Source of the DNA: Marivirga lumbricoides
GTDB taxonomy: Bacteria; Bacteroidota; Bacteroidia; Cytophagales; Cyclobacteriaceae
NCBI RefSeq assembly: GCF_014636295.1
Contig: NZ_BMEC01000025.1
Coordinates: 1-36,483 of the forward strand
Length of the DNA: 36,483 nucleotides
Reading direction: 5' to 3'
In this document: piece by piece, positions 1-8,249 of the stretch
How the letters are laid out: every line of letters begins with the position of its first letter
How positions within the stretch are numbered: position 1 is the first letter of the stretch
Position numbers and translations under genes: made by a program
Notes under the pieces: model-generated
The model's input: the letters and a program-made list of their open reading frames with translations, nothing else
Databases searched by the model: none
What the model was told of the DNA's origin: nothing

Positions 1-164
1 TCTATAATTTTGTACTTTTCCAAGAAGTTAAACACCTAAACATCGAGGATCAAAATAAAAAAAGCTGAACTTCATCAGTCCAACTCTTATATTTTCCTTT
101 GGCTATAGTAATTATCAAGGACGTCCTTTTTAGGACTAGTCACACATATAAATGAGTAACTAAT
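1..164. other. Non-coding flank downstream of prfB
   Basis: This segment lies between the window edge and the prfB stop codon. I see no credible coding region. It holds two small overlapping palindromes near 118-136 (AAGGACGTCCTT, then GTCCT-TTTT-AGGAC), which could fold at the 3' end of the prfB transcript. Neither is followed by a convincing U-tract on the minus strand, so I do not call a terminator. Confidence 0.4.
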
Positions 165-1266
165 TTATTCTTCACCATTCTTACTCACTTGCTTTCCCAT
201 TAGGAATGCTTTGATGTAATCATTTAAGTCACCATCCAATACATTTTGCACATCGGTTCTTTCAACACCTGTTCTCGCATCTTTAATAAGTTTGTAAGGG
301 TGTAATACATAGTTTCTGATCTGAGAACCAAAATCAATCTTCATTTTTCCTGCCTCTATCTCATTTCTTTCTGCATTACGTTTCTCTACTTCACGCTGGT
401 AAAGTTGCGACTTCAACATTTTCATCGCCTCCTCCCTGTTTCCAAGCTGCGTTCTGCCTGCCTGGCAAACCACCACGATACCTGTAGGTTTATGAGTAAG
501 CTGAACTTTCGTTTCTACTTTATTCACGTTCTGTCCACCAGCACCACCTGACCTTGAGGTATGCATCTCAATTTCAGAAGGATGAATATTGATTTCAATC
601 GTATCATCCACCACCGGATAGACATATACTGAGGCGAAAGAAGTATGTCTTCTTCCACCACTATCGAAAGGTGAAATTCTCACAAGACGATGAACCCCAT
701 TCTCCGATTTGAGAAAGCCATATGCTTGCGGACCATCAAATTCTAAAGTAACAGATTTTACCCCTGCCACATCGCCAGCTTGAAAATCCACTTCGCGTAC
801 TTTATAGCCATTGGACTCCCCCCACATAATGTACATACGCATTAATATGCCAGCCCAATCGTTACTTTCTGTACCTCCGGCCCCTGGACTAATCTGCAAC
901 ATGGCAGAAAGCTGATCTTCTTCCGAAGAAAGCATCTTTTTAAGCTCAAGGTCTTCTACCTTGCCCATTGCTTTTTCGTAAGCCTTATCCACTTCAGCTT
1001 CAGTAGCTTCTTCCAGTTCATAAAACTCATAAAGCGTTTCAGCATCACCATATAAGTCACTCAATTCTTCAAAATGCTTGGTCCACTCTTTAATGGCCCT
1101 GATTTTCTTCATTGTTTCTTCAGCGGCATCTGAATCATTCCAGAAGTCCGGCTGAGCTGTGAGCATTTCAAGCTCTTTTATTTCTTCAATTTTAGTATCG
1201 TAGTCAAAGATACCCCCTCAAGGCATTAACACGAGCCTTTAAATCTTTCAGTTGATCTGATGTCAT
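165..1266 (-). CDS. prfB: Peptide chain release factor 2 (RF2), with programmed +1 frameshift
   Basis: RF2 recognises UGA and UAA in the ribosomal A site and triggers release of the finished peptide. The gene is read in two frames. An ATG at 1266 opens 20 codons ending GGG TAT CTT, followed by an in-frame TGA (1206-1204). Skipping one base there continues as DYDTKIEE into the long frame, giving 20+346 = 366 residues, close to the 365 of E. coli RF2. The SPF stop-codon-reading tripeptide is at about residues 198-200 and the catalytic GGQ at about 243-245. The N-terminal part is a charged helical domain, as expected. The frameshift is autoregulatory in this family: low RF2 slows termination at the UGA and favours the shift. 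An annotation starting at the internal ATG at 1166 would lose 33 residues. The gene lies downstream of ilvE, separated from it by a terminator. Confidence 0.96.
1203..1218 (-). promoter_or_regulatory. prfB: prfB +1 recoding site
   Basis: On the minus strand the codons read AGG GGG TAT CTT TGA C. This is the classic RF2 signal: an SD-like AGGGGG upstream of the slippery CTT, then a UGA stop followed by C, a weak termination context. The frames on both sides join exactly here. Confidence 0.95.
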
Positions 1267-1350
1267 GAGACAAAGATTTGTTTATGGTTAAAAATTTATT
1301 TCCGTTGATGTTTATGAGTAAGCCTGTAGCTATCCTTTCAGCCTTATCCA

Positions 1351-1385
1351 TAAAAAAGCCGTAAAGCTTTATTAAACAATACGGC
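1351..1385 (-). terminator. Intrinsic terminator downstream of ilvE
   Basis: Read on the minus strand, a perfect 6-bp stem GCCGTA/TACGGC (1385-1380 with 1363-1358) is followed immediately by a TTTTTT run (1357-1352). It sits just past the ilvE stop and before prfB, so it separates the two transcripts. Confidence 0.75.
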
Positions 1386-1408
1386 AAAATTATATTAAAT
1401 AAATGAAT

Positions 1409-2473
1409 TTAGATCATGTGAAGCCAGCCAAATTTATCTTCAGCTTCTCCTGATTTGATAGCATCCATTGCCTTTAGCACCTTGTTGGAAAACTTCCTTT
1501 CTTCGATGGCTGGCAAGGTATAATCAGTATCTTCATAGCCAATCAATTTAATATGAGCAATGGTAGCAGCCGTTCCCGCACCAAAAGCTTCCTGCAGCGT
1601 GCCATCTTTAGCTGCATTAATTACTTCCTCTACTGTAATTCTTCTCTCTTCTACCTTCATTCCCCAGTCGCGAGCAAGTGTTAGCACAGAATCTCTTGTG
1701 ATACCTCTCAAGATTGTAGAGCCAGCCTCAGGAGTAATTAATGTATCATTTATAACAAACATGATATTCATGGTACCGGATTCTTCAAAATACTTGTGCT
1801 CCTTGGCGTCTGTCCACAAAAGTTGATGATACCCTAATTTCTGAGCCTGACGAGCAGGATACAAAGCGCCAGCATAGTTACCCGCAGCTTTAGCAAAGCC
1901 AGTTCCACCTTCAGCAGCACGAGTATATTTGGTTTCAATTTTTACCTTTACCGGCTCTGTATAATAGGAACTTACAGGACAAGTGATGATCATAAACCTA
2001 TAAGTATCAGAAGGTTTGATACCGATATAATCGTCCATAGCAAAAACAAAAGGACGGATATAAAGAGAATTTCCAGGTTGATCAGGAATCCATGCGCTAT
2101 CTAGTTTAAGAAGTTCTTTCAAAGCATGCATAAACAAATCTTCAGGCACTTCAGGTATGCACATGCGTTCTGCAGATTTATTCAATCTTGCTGCATTAGC
2201 TTTAGGTCTGAAAATAGCTGTTTCTCCGGATTTAGTTTTATAGGCTTTTAACCCTTCAAAGATGGACTGTCCATAATGTATTACACTTGAGGCAGGTGCT
2301 AAAGAAAGATTTTCATAAGGCTGAATCCTCAAATCTGTCCATTCACCATCTTTATAGTCAGCTATGAACATATGATCTGAATACACTCTGCCGAAAGGAA
2401 TATTGTTAAAGTCAACTTCCTTAATTTTTGATTTTTCAACCTTTTGAACGGATATTTCTGAAGTTTCTAGCAT
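1409..2473 (-). CDS. ilvE: Branched-chain amino-acid aminotransferase
   Basis: This is a fold-type IV PLP enzyme that interconverts Leu, Ile and Val with their 2-oxo acids using glutamate/2-oxoglutarate. From the ATG at 2473 it has 354 residues. Visible signatures are HYGQSIFEGLKAY near residues 66-78, the PLP-binding lysine in FAKAAGNY (about K195) and EESGTMNIMF near 230, where the glutamate contacts the PLP pyridine nitrogen. The EGTMN-like form matches the longer, eukaryotic-like BCAT subclass rather than short E. coli IlvE. The open frame extends further upstream to a TTG at 2548, but that would overlap the adenosyltransferase gene and add a poorly conserved-looking stretch, so I prefer 2473. 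A terminator follows. No other ilv or leu genes are nearby. Confidence 0.93.
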   Translation of the reverse strand: MLETSEISVQKVEKSKIKEVDFNNIPFGRVYSDHMFIADYKDGEWTDLRIQPYENLSLAPASSVIHYGQSIFEGLKAYKTKSGETAIFRPKANAARLNKSAERMCIPEVPEDLFMHALKELLKLDSAWIPDQPGNSLYIRPFVFAMDDYIGIKPSDTYRFMIITCPVSSYYTEPVKVKIETKYTRAAEGGTGFAKAAGNYAGALYPARQAQKLGYHQLLWTDAKEHKYFEESGTMNIMFVINDTLITPEAGSTILRGITRDSVLTLARDWGMKVEERRITVEEVINAAKDGTLQEAFGAGTAATIAHIKLIGYEDTDYTLPAIEERKFSNKVLKAMDAIKSGEAEDKFGWLHMI

Positions 2474-2529
2474 CACTGTGGGTAATTTTAAAAGTACGAA
2501 ATTAGTAAAAAACGAAGGTATTTCCAATA

Positions 2530-3078
2530 TTATTTTTTGGGTACCCAAGGCACCTCAGTAGAGCTAAGCTCTTTGGTAACCATTCTGGAAAGTACAAATA
2601 AATAATCTGAAAGCCTGTTTAAGTAGATAACAATCACTTCTTCAACAGCTTCCGATTCAGCCAACGCTACTACTCCCCTCTCTGCCCTTCTGCAAACAGT
2701 CCGTGCAATATGCGTGTAAGAAATCACAGGATTTCCGCCCGGTAAAATAAAGTTTTTCATTGGTGGCAACTCTTCGTTCATCTCATCAATTGCTTTTTCA
2801 AGTCGATCAATGTCAGAATGCTTAATTTCCGGAATTGAAAATTGTCTTTCACCTCCTTCATTAGCAAGGTGAGAGCCTATTGTAAACAATCGATCCTGAA
2901 TTTCAATCAGTAAAAGATGCCTCTTCTGGTTTACGGATTGATCCCTTAATAATCCTATCCAGGAATTTAATTCATCCACATTACCATAGGCATCAATTCT
3001 TCTATTGGCTTTTGAAACCCTGGAACCACCTAATAATGAAGTCTTTCCTTTGTCCCCTGTTTTAGTATATATTTTCAT
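2530..3078 (-). CDS. PduO-type cob(I)alamin adenosyltransferase
   Basis: This enzyme transfers adenosyl from ATP to cob(I)alamin or its corrinoid precursor to make adenosylcobalamin. It has 182 residues, typical of single-domain PduO/MMAB proteins. The N-terminal TKTGDKGKTSLLGG (residues 5-18) is the ATP-binding signature. YGNVDELNSWIG follows, and RTVCRRAERGVV in the C-terminal half carries the conserved Arg and Glu of the family active site. No cobalamin-dependent enzyme or other cob gene is in the window, so its role here is likely corrinoid salvage supplying a distant enzyme. It lies upstream of ilvE on the same strand with a 56-nt gap, so the two may be co-transcribed. Confidence 0.92.
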   Translation of the reverse strand: MKIYTKTGDKGKTSLLGGSRVSKANRRIDAYGNVDELNSWIGLLRDQSVNQKRHLLLIEIQDRLFTIGSHLANEGGERQFSIPEIKHSDIDRLEKAIDEMNEELPPMKNFILPGGNPVISYTHIARTVCRRAERGVVALAESEAVEEVIVIYLNRLSDYLFVLSRMVTKELSSTEVPWVPKK

Positions 3079-3260
3079 CTATTTTTTTTGCTCTAAAAAA
3101 CAATTGTTAAGGATTTAACCCTCTTTTGCAAAGTAAAGTTTTCTCCCCGAACATCCTTTACTAAACAGTAATTAATTTTACTAAAAAGCAATATAGATTA
3201 AGCCATCCTCTGCTAAATGAAAATTTGATTAGTTCAATAAATTCGTCTTGTTTATTAAAA

Positions 3261-3288
3261 CAAAAAGGCCGAAGAATATCCCCCGGCC
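3261..3288 (-). terminator. Intrinsic terminator of the small acidic protein gene
   Basis: On the minus strand GGCCG/CGGCC (5 bp, strong G+C; arms 3284-3288 and 3267-3271) closes a 12-nt loop and is followed by TTTTT (3266-3262). It lies 28 nt beyond the stop codon of the gene at 3316-3723. Confidence 0.7.
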
Positions 3289-3315
3289 CTTACTATATTT
3301 TGTCTTATTCTACTT

Positions 3316-3723
3316 TTACTTAGCTTGCCAAACCACTTCTTTATGGTCAGCTCCCGCCTGCAATACAATACGTGTAGGATTAGGTGCTAAAGCTAAAGTA
3401 ACTTTTGCACTGGCAAAATCATCAGCTTCTACCAATACCCCCTGGCCTGGCGCTACATCAATGGTATCATCTTTCACAATATACTCGTCAGCCAAATATG
3501 CTATAGGGAGTAATACATCGTTATCCGGGCAGAACTCATCATGTACCTCTGCTAATGCATCTTCAAGGTATTCACCATAATTTTCAATGAAATCATCTTC
3601 CAGGTCGTGTAGTTCCTCTTCTATGGCATCATAATCTTTATCGGCATAATTTAATTTACTTAGCGCTATCTTCTTCTTAACAAGAGTGGTTAAGTCCGAA
3701 TCTAATTTTTTAATATCTATCAT
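3316..3723 (-). CDS. Small acidic protein of unknown function
   Basis: I do not recognise a named family. The product has 135 residues. The first half (about 1-65) is highly charged and predicted helical, possibly coiled coil (KKLDSDLTTLVKKKIALSK, then an acidic EEELHDLEDDF stretch). The second half looks like short beta strands (VLLPIAYLADEYIV, GVLVEADDFASAKVTLAL). There is no signal peptide or membrane segment, so it is probably cytoplasmic. It has its own downstream terminator and faces hppD across a 236-nt divergent intergenic region. The ATG at 3723 is the only sensible start. Confidence 0.8.
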   Translation of the reverse strand: MIDIKKLDSDLTTLVKKKIALSKLNYADKDYDAIEEELHDLEDDFIENYGEYLEDALAEVHDEFCPDNDVLLPIAYLADEYIVKDDTIDVAPGQGVLVEADDFASAKVTLALAPNPTRIVLQAGADHKEVVWQAK

Positions 3724-3815
3724 TATTGTGTTGGGCTAAAATTTCAGATTGCAAAATTCCTTAGATTGCCTTGAACTTCCAAACAAACCCTGTACTAATT
3801 CTTAATAATTATAGT

Positions 3816-3840
3816 TTTATTTCTATTCCACAGAAATAAA
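3816..3840 (+). promoter_or_regulatory. Inverted repeat upstream of hppD, candidate operator
   Basis: A perfect 9-bp inverted repeat, TTTATTTCT (3816-3824) and AGAAATAAA (3832-3840), has a 7-nt spacer. It sits immediately upstream of the -7 element at 3843, where the -33 box would lie, so a bound regulator could control hppD. No regulator gene is adjacent, and the A+T-rich arms could also arise by chance. Confidence 0.35.
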
Positions 3841-3842
3841 TT

Positions 3843-3850
3843 TAATTTTG
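3843..3850 (+). promoter_or_regulatory. Candidate hppD promoter (-7 element)
   Basis: TAATTTTG matches the Bacteroidota sigma-A -7 consensus TAnnTTTG and lies about 110 nt upstream of the hppD ATG. A clear TTTG -33 box is not evident. The leader would be long and A+T-rich. Confidence 0.45.
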
Positions 3851-3959
3851 GTTCTAAATCGTTAAATACGAGACCTAAATTTAATTCTTCCCGTAACTTA
3901 CAAACAGGAAGAAATAATATTGTTTAAATTCATTCATCAAAAATATTAAGTAAAAAGCT

Positions 3960-5054
3960 ATGGAACAGGATTTTTTACCTATTAAAGGAACTGACTACAT
4001 TGAATTTTATGTCGGCAATGCCAAGCAGTCGGCCATGTATTACCAAACAGCGCTTGGCTTTGAAATGAAAGCCTATGCCGGGCCGGAAACAGGTATAAAA
4101 GACCGGTGCTCTTATATGTTGCAACAAGGTAAAATACGCTTTGTACTCACCTCCTCTCTGGTACCTGATTCCGAAATTTCAGAGCATGTTAAAAAACATG
4201 GTGATGGTGTAAAAGTTTTAGCACTTTGGGTGGATGATGCAGAAGTTTCATGGAAAGAGACGACAACCAGAGGTGCAAAATCCCACACCGAACCGAAAGT
4301 TTTGGAAGATGATAACGGCAAAGTAACCATTTCAAGTATTCATACTTATGGAGAAACGCTTCACACTTTTGTTGATAGAACGCACTATGATGGGCCATTT
4401 CTACCAGGTTTTATAGCAAAAACCAGTGCTTTACCTGCCAGCCCAATTGGTTTAAAATATGTAGACCATTGCGTTGGAAATGTAGGCTGGGGAGAAATGA
4501 ATAAATGGGTAGAATTTTATGAAAAAGTAATGGGTTTCAGTCTGTTGATTACTTTCGATGATAAAGACATTTCAACAGAATACACAGCTCTCATGTCCAA
4601 AGTGGTATCAAATGGTAATGGATTCATCAAGTTTCCTATTAATGAGCCGGCTGAAGGAAAGAAAAAATCCCAGATTGAAGAATATATAGATTTTTACAAA
4701 GGAGCGGGTGTACAGCACATCGCCATCGCTACAGATGATATCATCCATACAGTTTCGGAGATGCGAAGGCGAGGAGTTGAATTCCTGAACGTCCCTGAAA
4801 CCTATTATCAGGACTTGCAGGACAGAGTGGGTGAAATAGAAGAAGATATTAAACCCATAAAAGACCTTAACATACTGGTAGACAGGGATAATGAAGGTTA
4901 CTTATTACAGATTTTCACAAAACCTATTCAGGACAGGCCAACTGTGTTTTTTGAAATTATCCAAAGAAAAGGAGCCAAATCTTTCGGAAAAGGTAACTTC
5001 AAAGCACTTTTTGAAGCCATTGAAAGAGAACAGGAATTAAGAGGGAATTTATAA
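3960..5054 (+). CDS. hppD: 4-hydroxyphenylpyruvate dioxygenase
   Basis: This non-haem Fe(II) enzyme converts 4-hydroxyphenylpyruvate to homogentisate in tyrosine catabolism. It has 364 residues, the usual size of bacterial HPPD, with two vicinal-oxygen-chelate repeats. The N-terminal half is structural (IEFYVGNAKQSAMYY). The C-terminal half carries the metal triad: His170 in YVDHCVG, His253 in VQHIAIATDD and Glu332 in FFEIIQRKG. FGKGNFKALFEAIEREQ at the C-terminus is the conserved helix that closes the active site. No homogentisate dioxygenase or fumarylacetoacetase follows, so the rest of the pathway must be encoded elsewhere. It has a candidate promoter and an inverted repeat upstream and appears monocistronic. 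Confidence 0.96.
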   Translation: MEQDFLPIKGTDYIEFYVGNAKQSAMYYQTALGFEMKAYAGPETGIKDRCSYMLQQGKIRFVLTSSLVPDSEISEHVKKHGDGVKVLALWVDDAEVSWKETTTRGAKSHTEPKVLEDDNGKVTISSIHTYGETLHTFVDRTHYDGPFLPGFIAKTSALPASPIGLKYVDHCVGNVGWGEMNKWVEFYEKVMGFSLLITFDDKDISTEYTALMSKVVSNGNGFIKFPINEPAEGKKKSQIEEYIDFYKGAGVQHIAIATDDIIHTVSEMRRRGVEFLNVPETYYQDLQDRVGEIEEDIKPIKDLNILVDRDNEGYLLQIFTKPIQDRPTVFFEIIQRKGAKSFGKGNFKALFEAIEREQELRGNL

Positions 5055-5253
5055 AAAATGTAATGAAGCTTTATGGTATAAAAATCTGCTGTTTCTTTTA
5101 TGGAGGATCACTTTTTTAATCAAAAATCAAAACTATTTTCTTCAAAAAAATAAAATAAGTTATCTTGATACCAAGATCAAAAAATAGAGATTTACTATAA
5201 AAGTGAGGCTAAAGAAGATTTAAAAACAAAATATAAAAGCATAAACAACTATC

Positions 5254-6975
5254 ATGACAACCGAAGAAAGAGCGCAAAAATGGCTTAGTAGCCAATCTGT
5301 AGACGATACTACTAAAGAAAGCATCCGTAAAATGCAGTCTGAAAACCCTGATGAATTTAAAGAATCATTCTATCAGGATCTTGAATTTGGTACAGGAGGC
5401 CTTCGGGGCATCATGGGTGTTGGGAGCAACCGAATGAATCGCTACACTTTGGGAATGGCTACACAAGGGTTATCCAACTATCTTAACAAAACATTTACAG
5501 AGAGTGGAATATCTGTAGCCATTGCACATGATTGCCGAAACAACAGTGATACTTTCGCTAAAACTGTAGCAGATGTTTTTACTGCCAATGGTATTAAAGT
5601 GTACTTTTTTGAAGGTTTGCGACCTACTCCGGAGCTATCTTTCGCCATCCGATATTTTGGATGCAAAAGTGGCGTAGTACTTACAGCTTCGCACAATCCT
5701 AAGGAATATAATGGCTATAAAGCTTATTGGTCTGATGGTGCTCAGCTCATTGAACCGCACGATGAAAATGTGATGAAAGAAGTTCAGGCAATTCAGTCCA
5801 TAGACGATGTTCAATTTGCCGGAAATAATAGTTTGATTGAATACATTGGTGAAGACGTTGACAAAGCATATTTGGAGGAATTGAAGAAGATTTCTCTTTT
5901 TCCAAAAGCCACTGAAGAAGATAAGTCTATTAAAATCGTATTTTCACCTATCCACGGTACAGGCATCACTTTAGTGCCAAAAGCCCTGGAGAACTTTGGT
6001 TTCAAGAATGTTCATCTGGTAGAAGAACAAACTACTCCTGATGGTAATTTCCCTACAGTTATCTATCCAAATCCTGAAGAAAAAGAGGCGATGAAAAAGT
6101 CCTTGGCTATGGGTGAAAGCGTAGACGCTGATATTATTATGGCTACAGACCCTGATGCAGATCGTGTAGGAATAGCTATTAAAAATGCAGATAATAAGTT
6201 TGAATTACTTAATGGAAACCAGACAGGCTCTCTCCTAATATACTATTTGCTTTCACGATGGGACGAGCTTGGAAAGTATACAGGAAAAGAATTCATTGTA
6301 AAAACTATTGTTACCACTGAATTGATCAAGGCCATCGCTGATCATTTTAAAGTGAAAAGTTATGATACTTTAACAGGCTTTAAACACATTGCCGGTTTAA
6401 TCAGAGACTTAGAAGGAAAAGAAAAATTTATAGGCGGTGGAGAAGAAAGTTACGGCTACCTCATTGGTGATTTTGTGCGCGATAAAGATGCTGTAGCTTC
6501 CAGCGTAATGATTGCTGAAATGACTGCATATGTAAAATCTAAAGGCAAAACAGTATATGACTACCTCATAGAGATGTATGCTAAATTTGGCCTTTACAGG
6601 GAAGATTTAATCTCTATTACTAAGAAAGGAATTTCCGGAAGTGAGGAAATCAAGCAGATGATGACACGCTTCAGGGAAAATACTCCTGGCAGCATTAACG
6701 GCATTAAGGTGACTAAAATGAGGGATTATAAAACTGGCTCAGAAACAGATTTAGCTAGTGGAGAGAAAAAGAAGCTTGATTTCCCTTCATCTAACGTGCT
6801 TCAATTCTTCCTGGAAGATGGCAGTAAAATTTCGGCCAGGCCTTCAGGAACAGAGCCTAAAATTAAATTTTATGTCAGCGTAAATAGTAAATTATCTTCA
6901 AAAGAAAACTTTAAGGCAGAGTTCGATCAATTAGGAGACAAAATCAAAGGCCTTTTAGATGATTTAAACCTGTAA
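5254..6975 (+). CDS. Phosphoglucomutase/phosphomannomutase (alpha-D-phosphohexomutase)
   Basis: It interconverts hexose 1- and 6-phosphates through a phosphoserine enzyme, supplying sugar nucleotides and glycogen precursors. At 573 residues it matches the long PgcA/PGM2-like subfamily. The four signatures appear in order: catalytic Ser146 in LTASHNPKEYNGYK, the Mg-binding loop DPDADR at 299-304, the sugar-specificity loop GGGEESYGYL, and the phosphate-binding RPSGTEPKIKFY near the C-terminus. The GEES loop tolerates both glucose and mannose, so I do not choose a single substrate. It is preceded by a 199-nt gap and followed by a strong hairpin. Confidence 0.93.
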   Translation: MTTEERAQKWLSSQSVDDTTKESIRKMQSENPDEFKESFYQDLEFGTGGLRGIMGVGSNRMNRYTLGMATQGLSNYLNKTFTESGISVAIAHDCRNNSDTFAKTVADVFTANGIKVYFFEGLRPTPELSFAIRYFGCKSGVVLTASHNPKEYNGYKAYWSDGAQLIEPHDENVMKEVQAIQSIDDVQFAGNNSLIEYIGEDVDKAYLEELKKISLFPKATEEDKSIKIVFSPIHGTGITLVPKALENFGFKNVHLVEEQTTPDGNFPTVIYPNPEEKEAMKKSLAMGESVDADIIMATDPDADRVGIAIKNADNKFELLNGNQTGSLLIYYLLSRWDELGKYTGKEFIVKTIVTTELIKAIADHFKVKSYDTLTGFKHIAGLIRDLEGKEKFIGGGEESYGYLIGDFVRDKDAVASSVMIAEMTAYVKSKGKTVYDYLIEMYAKFGLYREDLISITKKGISGSEEIKQMMTRFRENTPGSINGIKVTKMRDYKTGSETDLASGEKKKLDFPSSNVLQFFLEDGSKISARPSGTEPKIKFYVSVNSKLSSKENFKAEFDQLGDKIKGLLDDLNL

Positions 6976-6987
6976 TATCTTTTACCC

Positions 6988-7022
6988 GCAGAAGCTTTTT
7001 TTTAACAGAAAGAAGCTTCTGC
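6988..7022 (+). terminator. Hairpin after the phosphohexomutase gene, possible terminator
   Basis: A perfect 10-bp stem, GCAGAAGCTT (6988-6997) with AAGCTTCTGC (7013-7022), encloses a 15-nt loop rich in T and A. No U-run follows on the plus strand. It may be a processing or 3'-stabilising hairpin or a weak terminator rather than a classical intrinsic one. Confidence 0.5.
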
Positions 7023-7105
7023 TAAAAATACCCTTATTAATATCACTTAAAACATTTTAAATACATCATCACAAAAGCCTGCTTCGGCATAAAACCCTCT
7101 AATAA

Positions 7106-7612
7106 ATGAAAATAGGCCTAATATCAGATACCCATGGATATTTTGACCCTCAAATCATCAATTACTTTCAATCTTGTGATGAAATCTGGCATGCAGGTGA
7201 TATCGGTGAAGGCAATATAATTGCAGAATTGGAAAAGATAGCACCCACAGTGGTGGTTTTTGGAAATATAGACTCTCCTCTTTTTCAGCGGATTTTTCCT
7301 GAAGACTTATTTTTTGAACGTGAAGGGTTAGAAATTTTCATGAGCCACATAGGTGGCAAACCTCCCTATTACAACCCTCGCGTAAGAAAATTAATACGGG
7401 AAAGAAAGCCGGATATTTTTGTCTGCGGACACTCTCACATATTAAAAGTGGTTACTGATCACAAGCATGATAAGCTATTGTATCTGAACCCGGGAGCTGC
7501 CGGTAAGCAGGGCTTCCACCAAATGCGGACGCTCTTACGATTTGAGATAAACAACAAGAAAATCAGTAAAATGGAAGCAATAGAGTTGGGCAAACGTGGT
7601 GCTTTAAGTTGA
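7106..7612 (+). CDS. YfcE/MJ0936-type metallophosphoesterase
   Basis: This is a small single-domain calcineurin-like phosphoesterase with 168 residues. The dinuclear metal site is complete: D8 and H10 in LISDTHG, D32 in HAGDIG, N54 in VFGNIDS, H81 in MSHIGG, and H109/H111 in CGHSHILKV. NPGAAGKQ near residue 128 is typical of the YfcE/MJ0936 clade, whose members hydrolyse phosphodiester bonds in vitro. The physiological substrate is unknown. It is cytoplasmic, with no signal peptide. The gene ends just before the repeat island and is the last ordinary gene to its left. Confidence 0.9.
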   Translation: MKIGLISDTHGYFDPQIINYFQSCDEIWHAGDIGEGNIIAELEKIAPTVVVFGNIDSPLFQRIFPEDLFFEREGLEIFMSHIGGKPPYYNPRVRKLIRERKPDIFVCGHSHILKVVTDHKHDKLLYLNPGAAGKQGFHQMRTLLRFEINNKKISKMEAIELGKRGALS

Positions 7613-7636
7613 TTTTTTTTATTCACTAGTTATACG

Positions 7637-7720
7637 TTCAACCCCTACAGGGTTGATTGCAACCATATATCCTTAGCCCAGGATTACAATCCTGGGCTAA
7701 GGAGTTTAAGCCCTTCATGC
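7637..7720 (+). repeat. Left copy of the 84-bp direct repeat flanking the Y1 transposase
   Basis: This copy matches 8859-8942 at 80 of 84 positions by my alignment. It contains two palindromes. CAACCC-CTACA-GGGTTG occupies 7639-7655. A near-perfect palindrome with 16-bp arms and a 2-nt centre occupies 7670-7703 (arm TCCTTAGCCCAGGATT). Both are typical of REP-like mobile palindromes associated with a RAYT-type transposase. Confidence 0.9.
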
Positions 7721-8002
7721 TTTTTAACCTGAATTCGAATCTTAATTTGCTTTAAAAGCCTGTCAGAGCGTTCCTGCTTTGGTGGGACAAACTAATTCGA
7801 TCCCGCTCAAGTGGAATTATATTTTTTAGAAAAAAGAAATTTAACCTATGCCGACCCATCGGTATCCATAATCTCATCATATTATAACAGGAGATACCGC
7901 TTAATCGAACTGAGGTTTCAGGCTTTTTATCTAATTATAATTGTACTTTTTAAATCTAATTTTTTTAGACACTTCCTATTTATGATGCCCCAACGAAATT
8001 AG
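7721..8002. other. Non-coding part of the repeat island
   Basis: Between the left 84-bp repeat and the first three-palindrome module I see no convincing gene. An open frame at 7811-8002 would give 63 residues, but it looks like chance and is crossed by the local repeat texture. A short complementarity exists between CGGTATCC near 7859 and GGAGATACCG near 7890. This stretch may be remnant mobile DNA. Confidence 0.5.
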
Positions 8003-8069
8003 ACTCTATACAAAAACCATTGATGCCCTCAATGTTATAGCCAGCTATAAAACAACCTCAAGAGGGTTT
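8003..8069 (+). repeat. Degenerate copy of the three-palindrome REP-like module
   Basis: This copy aligns with 8267-8330: both share ACTCTATA, ACCATTGATG, TCAATG, TTATAGC, AGCTATAAAA, CAACC and GGGTT in the same order. Its palindromes are damaged by substitutions and small indels (for example a 3-nt change at the centre of the first and AACCTC against AGGGTT in the last). It looks like an older, decaying copy. Confidence 0.75.
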
Positions 8070-8172
8070 AATAAATAACTCTATCATATCTAAATCAATG
8101 AATAATTGCAGCTTACAAGGTATTAAATCCCCAAGAATCCATTTATTGTTCACCCTTTCCCTGGATTTACCA

Positions 8173-8210
8173 AAAGTAGAGAGATTGGGTAAGCTACAAT
8201 CTCCTACTTT
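8173..8210. repeat. Isolated long hairpin in the repeat island
   Basis: The arms AAAGTAG-A-GAGATTG (8173-8187) and CAATCTC-CTACTTT (8197-8210) pair over 14 bp with a single bulged A and a 9-nt loop. The sequence is unrelated to the REP-like units around it. A bulged hairpin of this size resembles the subterminal hairpins recognised by HUH transposases, but that is inference. Confidence 0.6.
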
Positions 8211-8249
8211 GAAAATTCCCTTCGCTCAAATTTTGACAGGAAGTTAACA

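Noticed and set aside
1167-1266. prfB as a pseudogene broken by an in-frame stop near its 5' end
   Set aside because: The stop sits in the exact canonical RF2 recoding signal, and the +1 frame continues with the expected residues to a full-length protein.
2474-2548. N-terminal extension of the aminotransferase from a TTG at 2548
   Set aside because: It would overlap the adenosyltransferase gene and adds a hydrophobic stretch not expected in BCATs.
3248-3580. 110-residue plus-strand open frame
   Set aside because: Antisense to the acidic-protein gene and running across its terminator; no family features.
7811-8002. 63-residue open frame in the repeat island
   Set aside because: No recognisable domain, no promoter or sensible leader, and it lies in degraded repeat DNA. 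Composition looks like chance.
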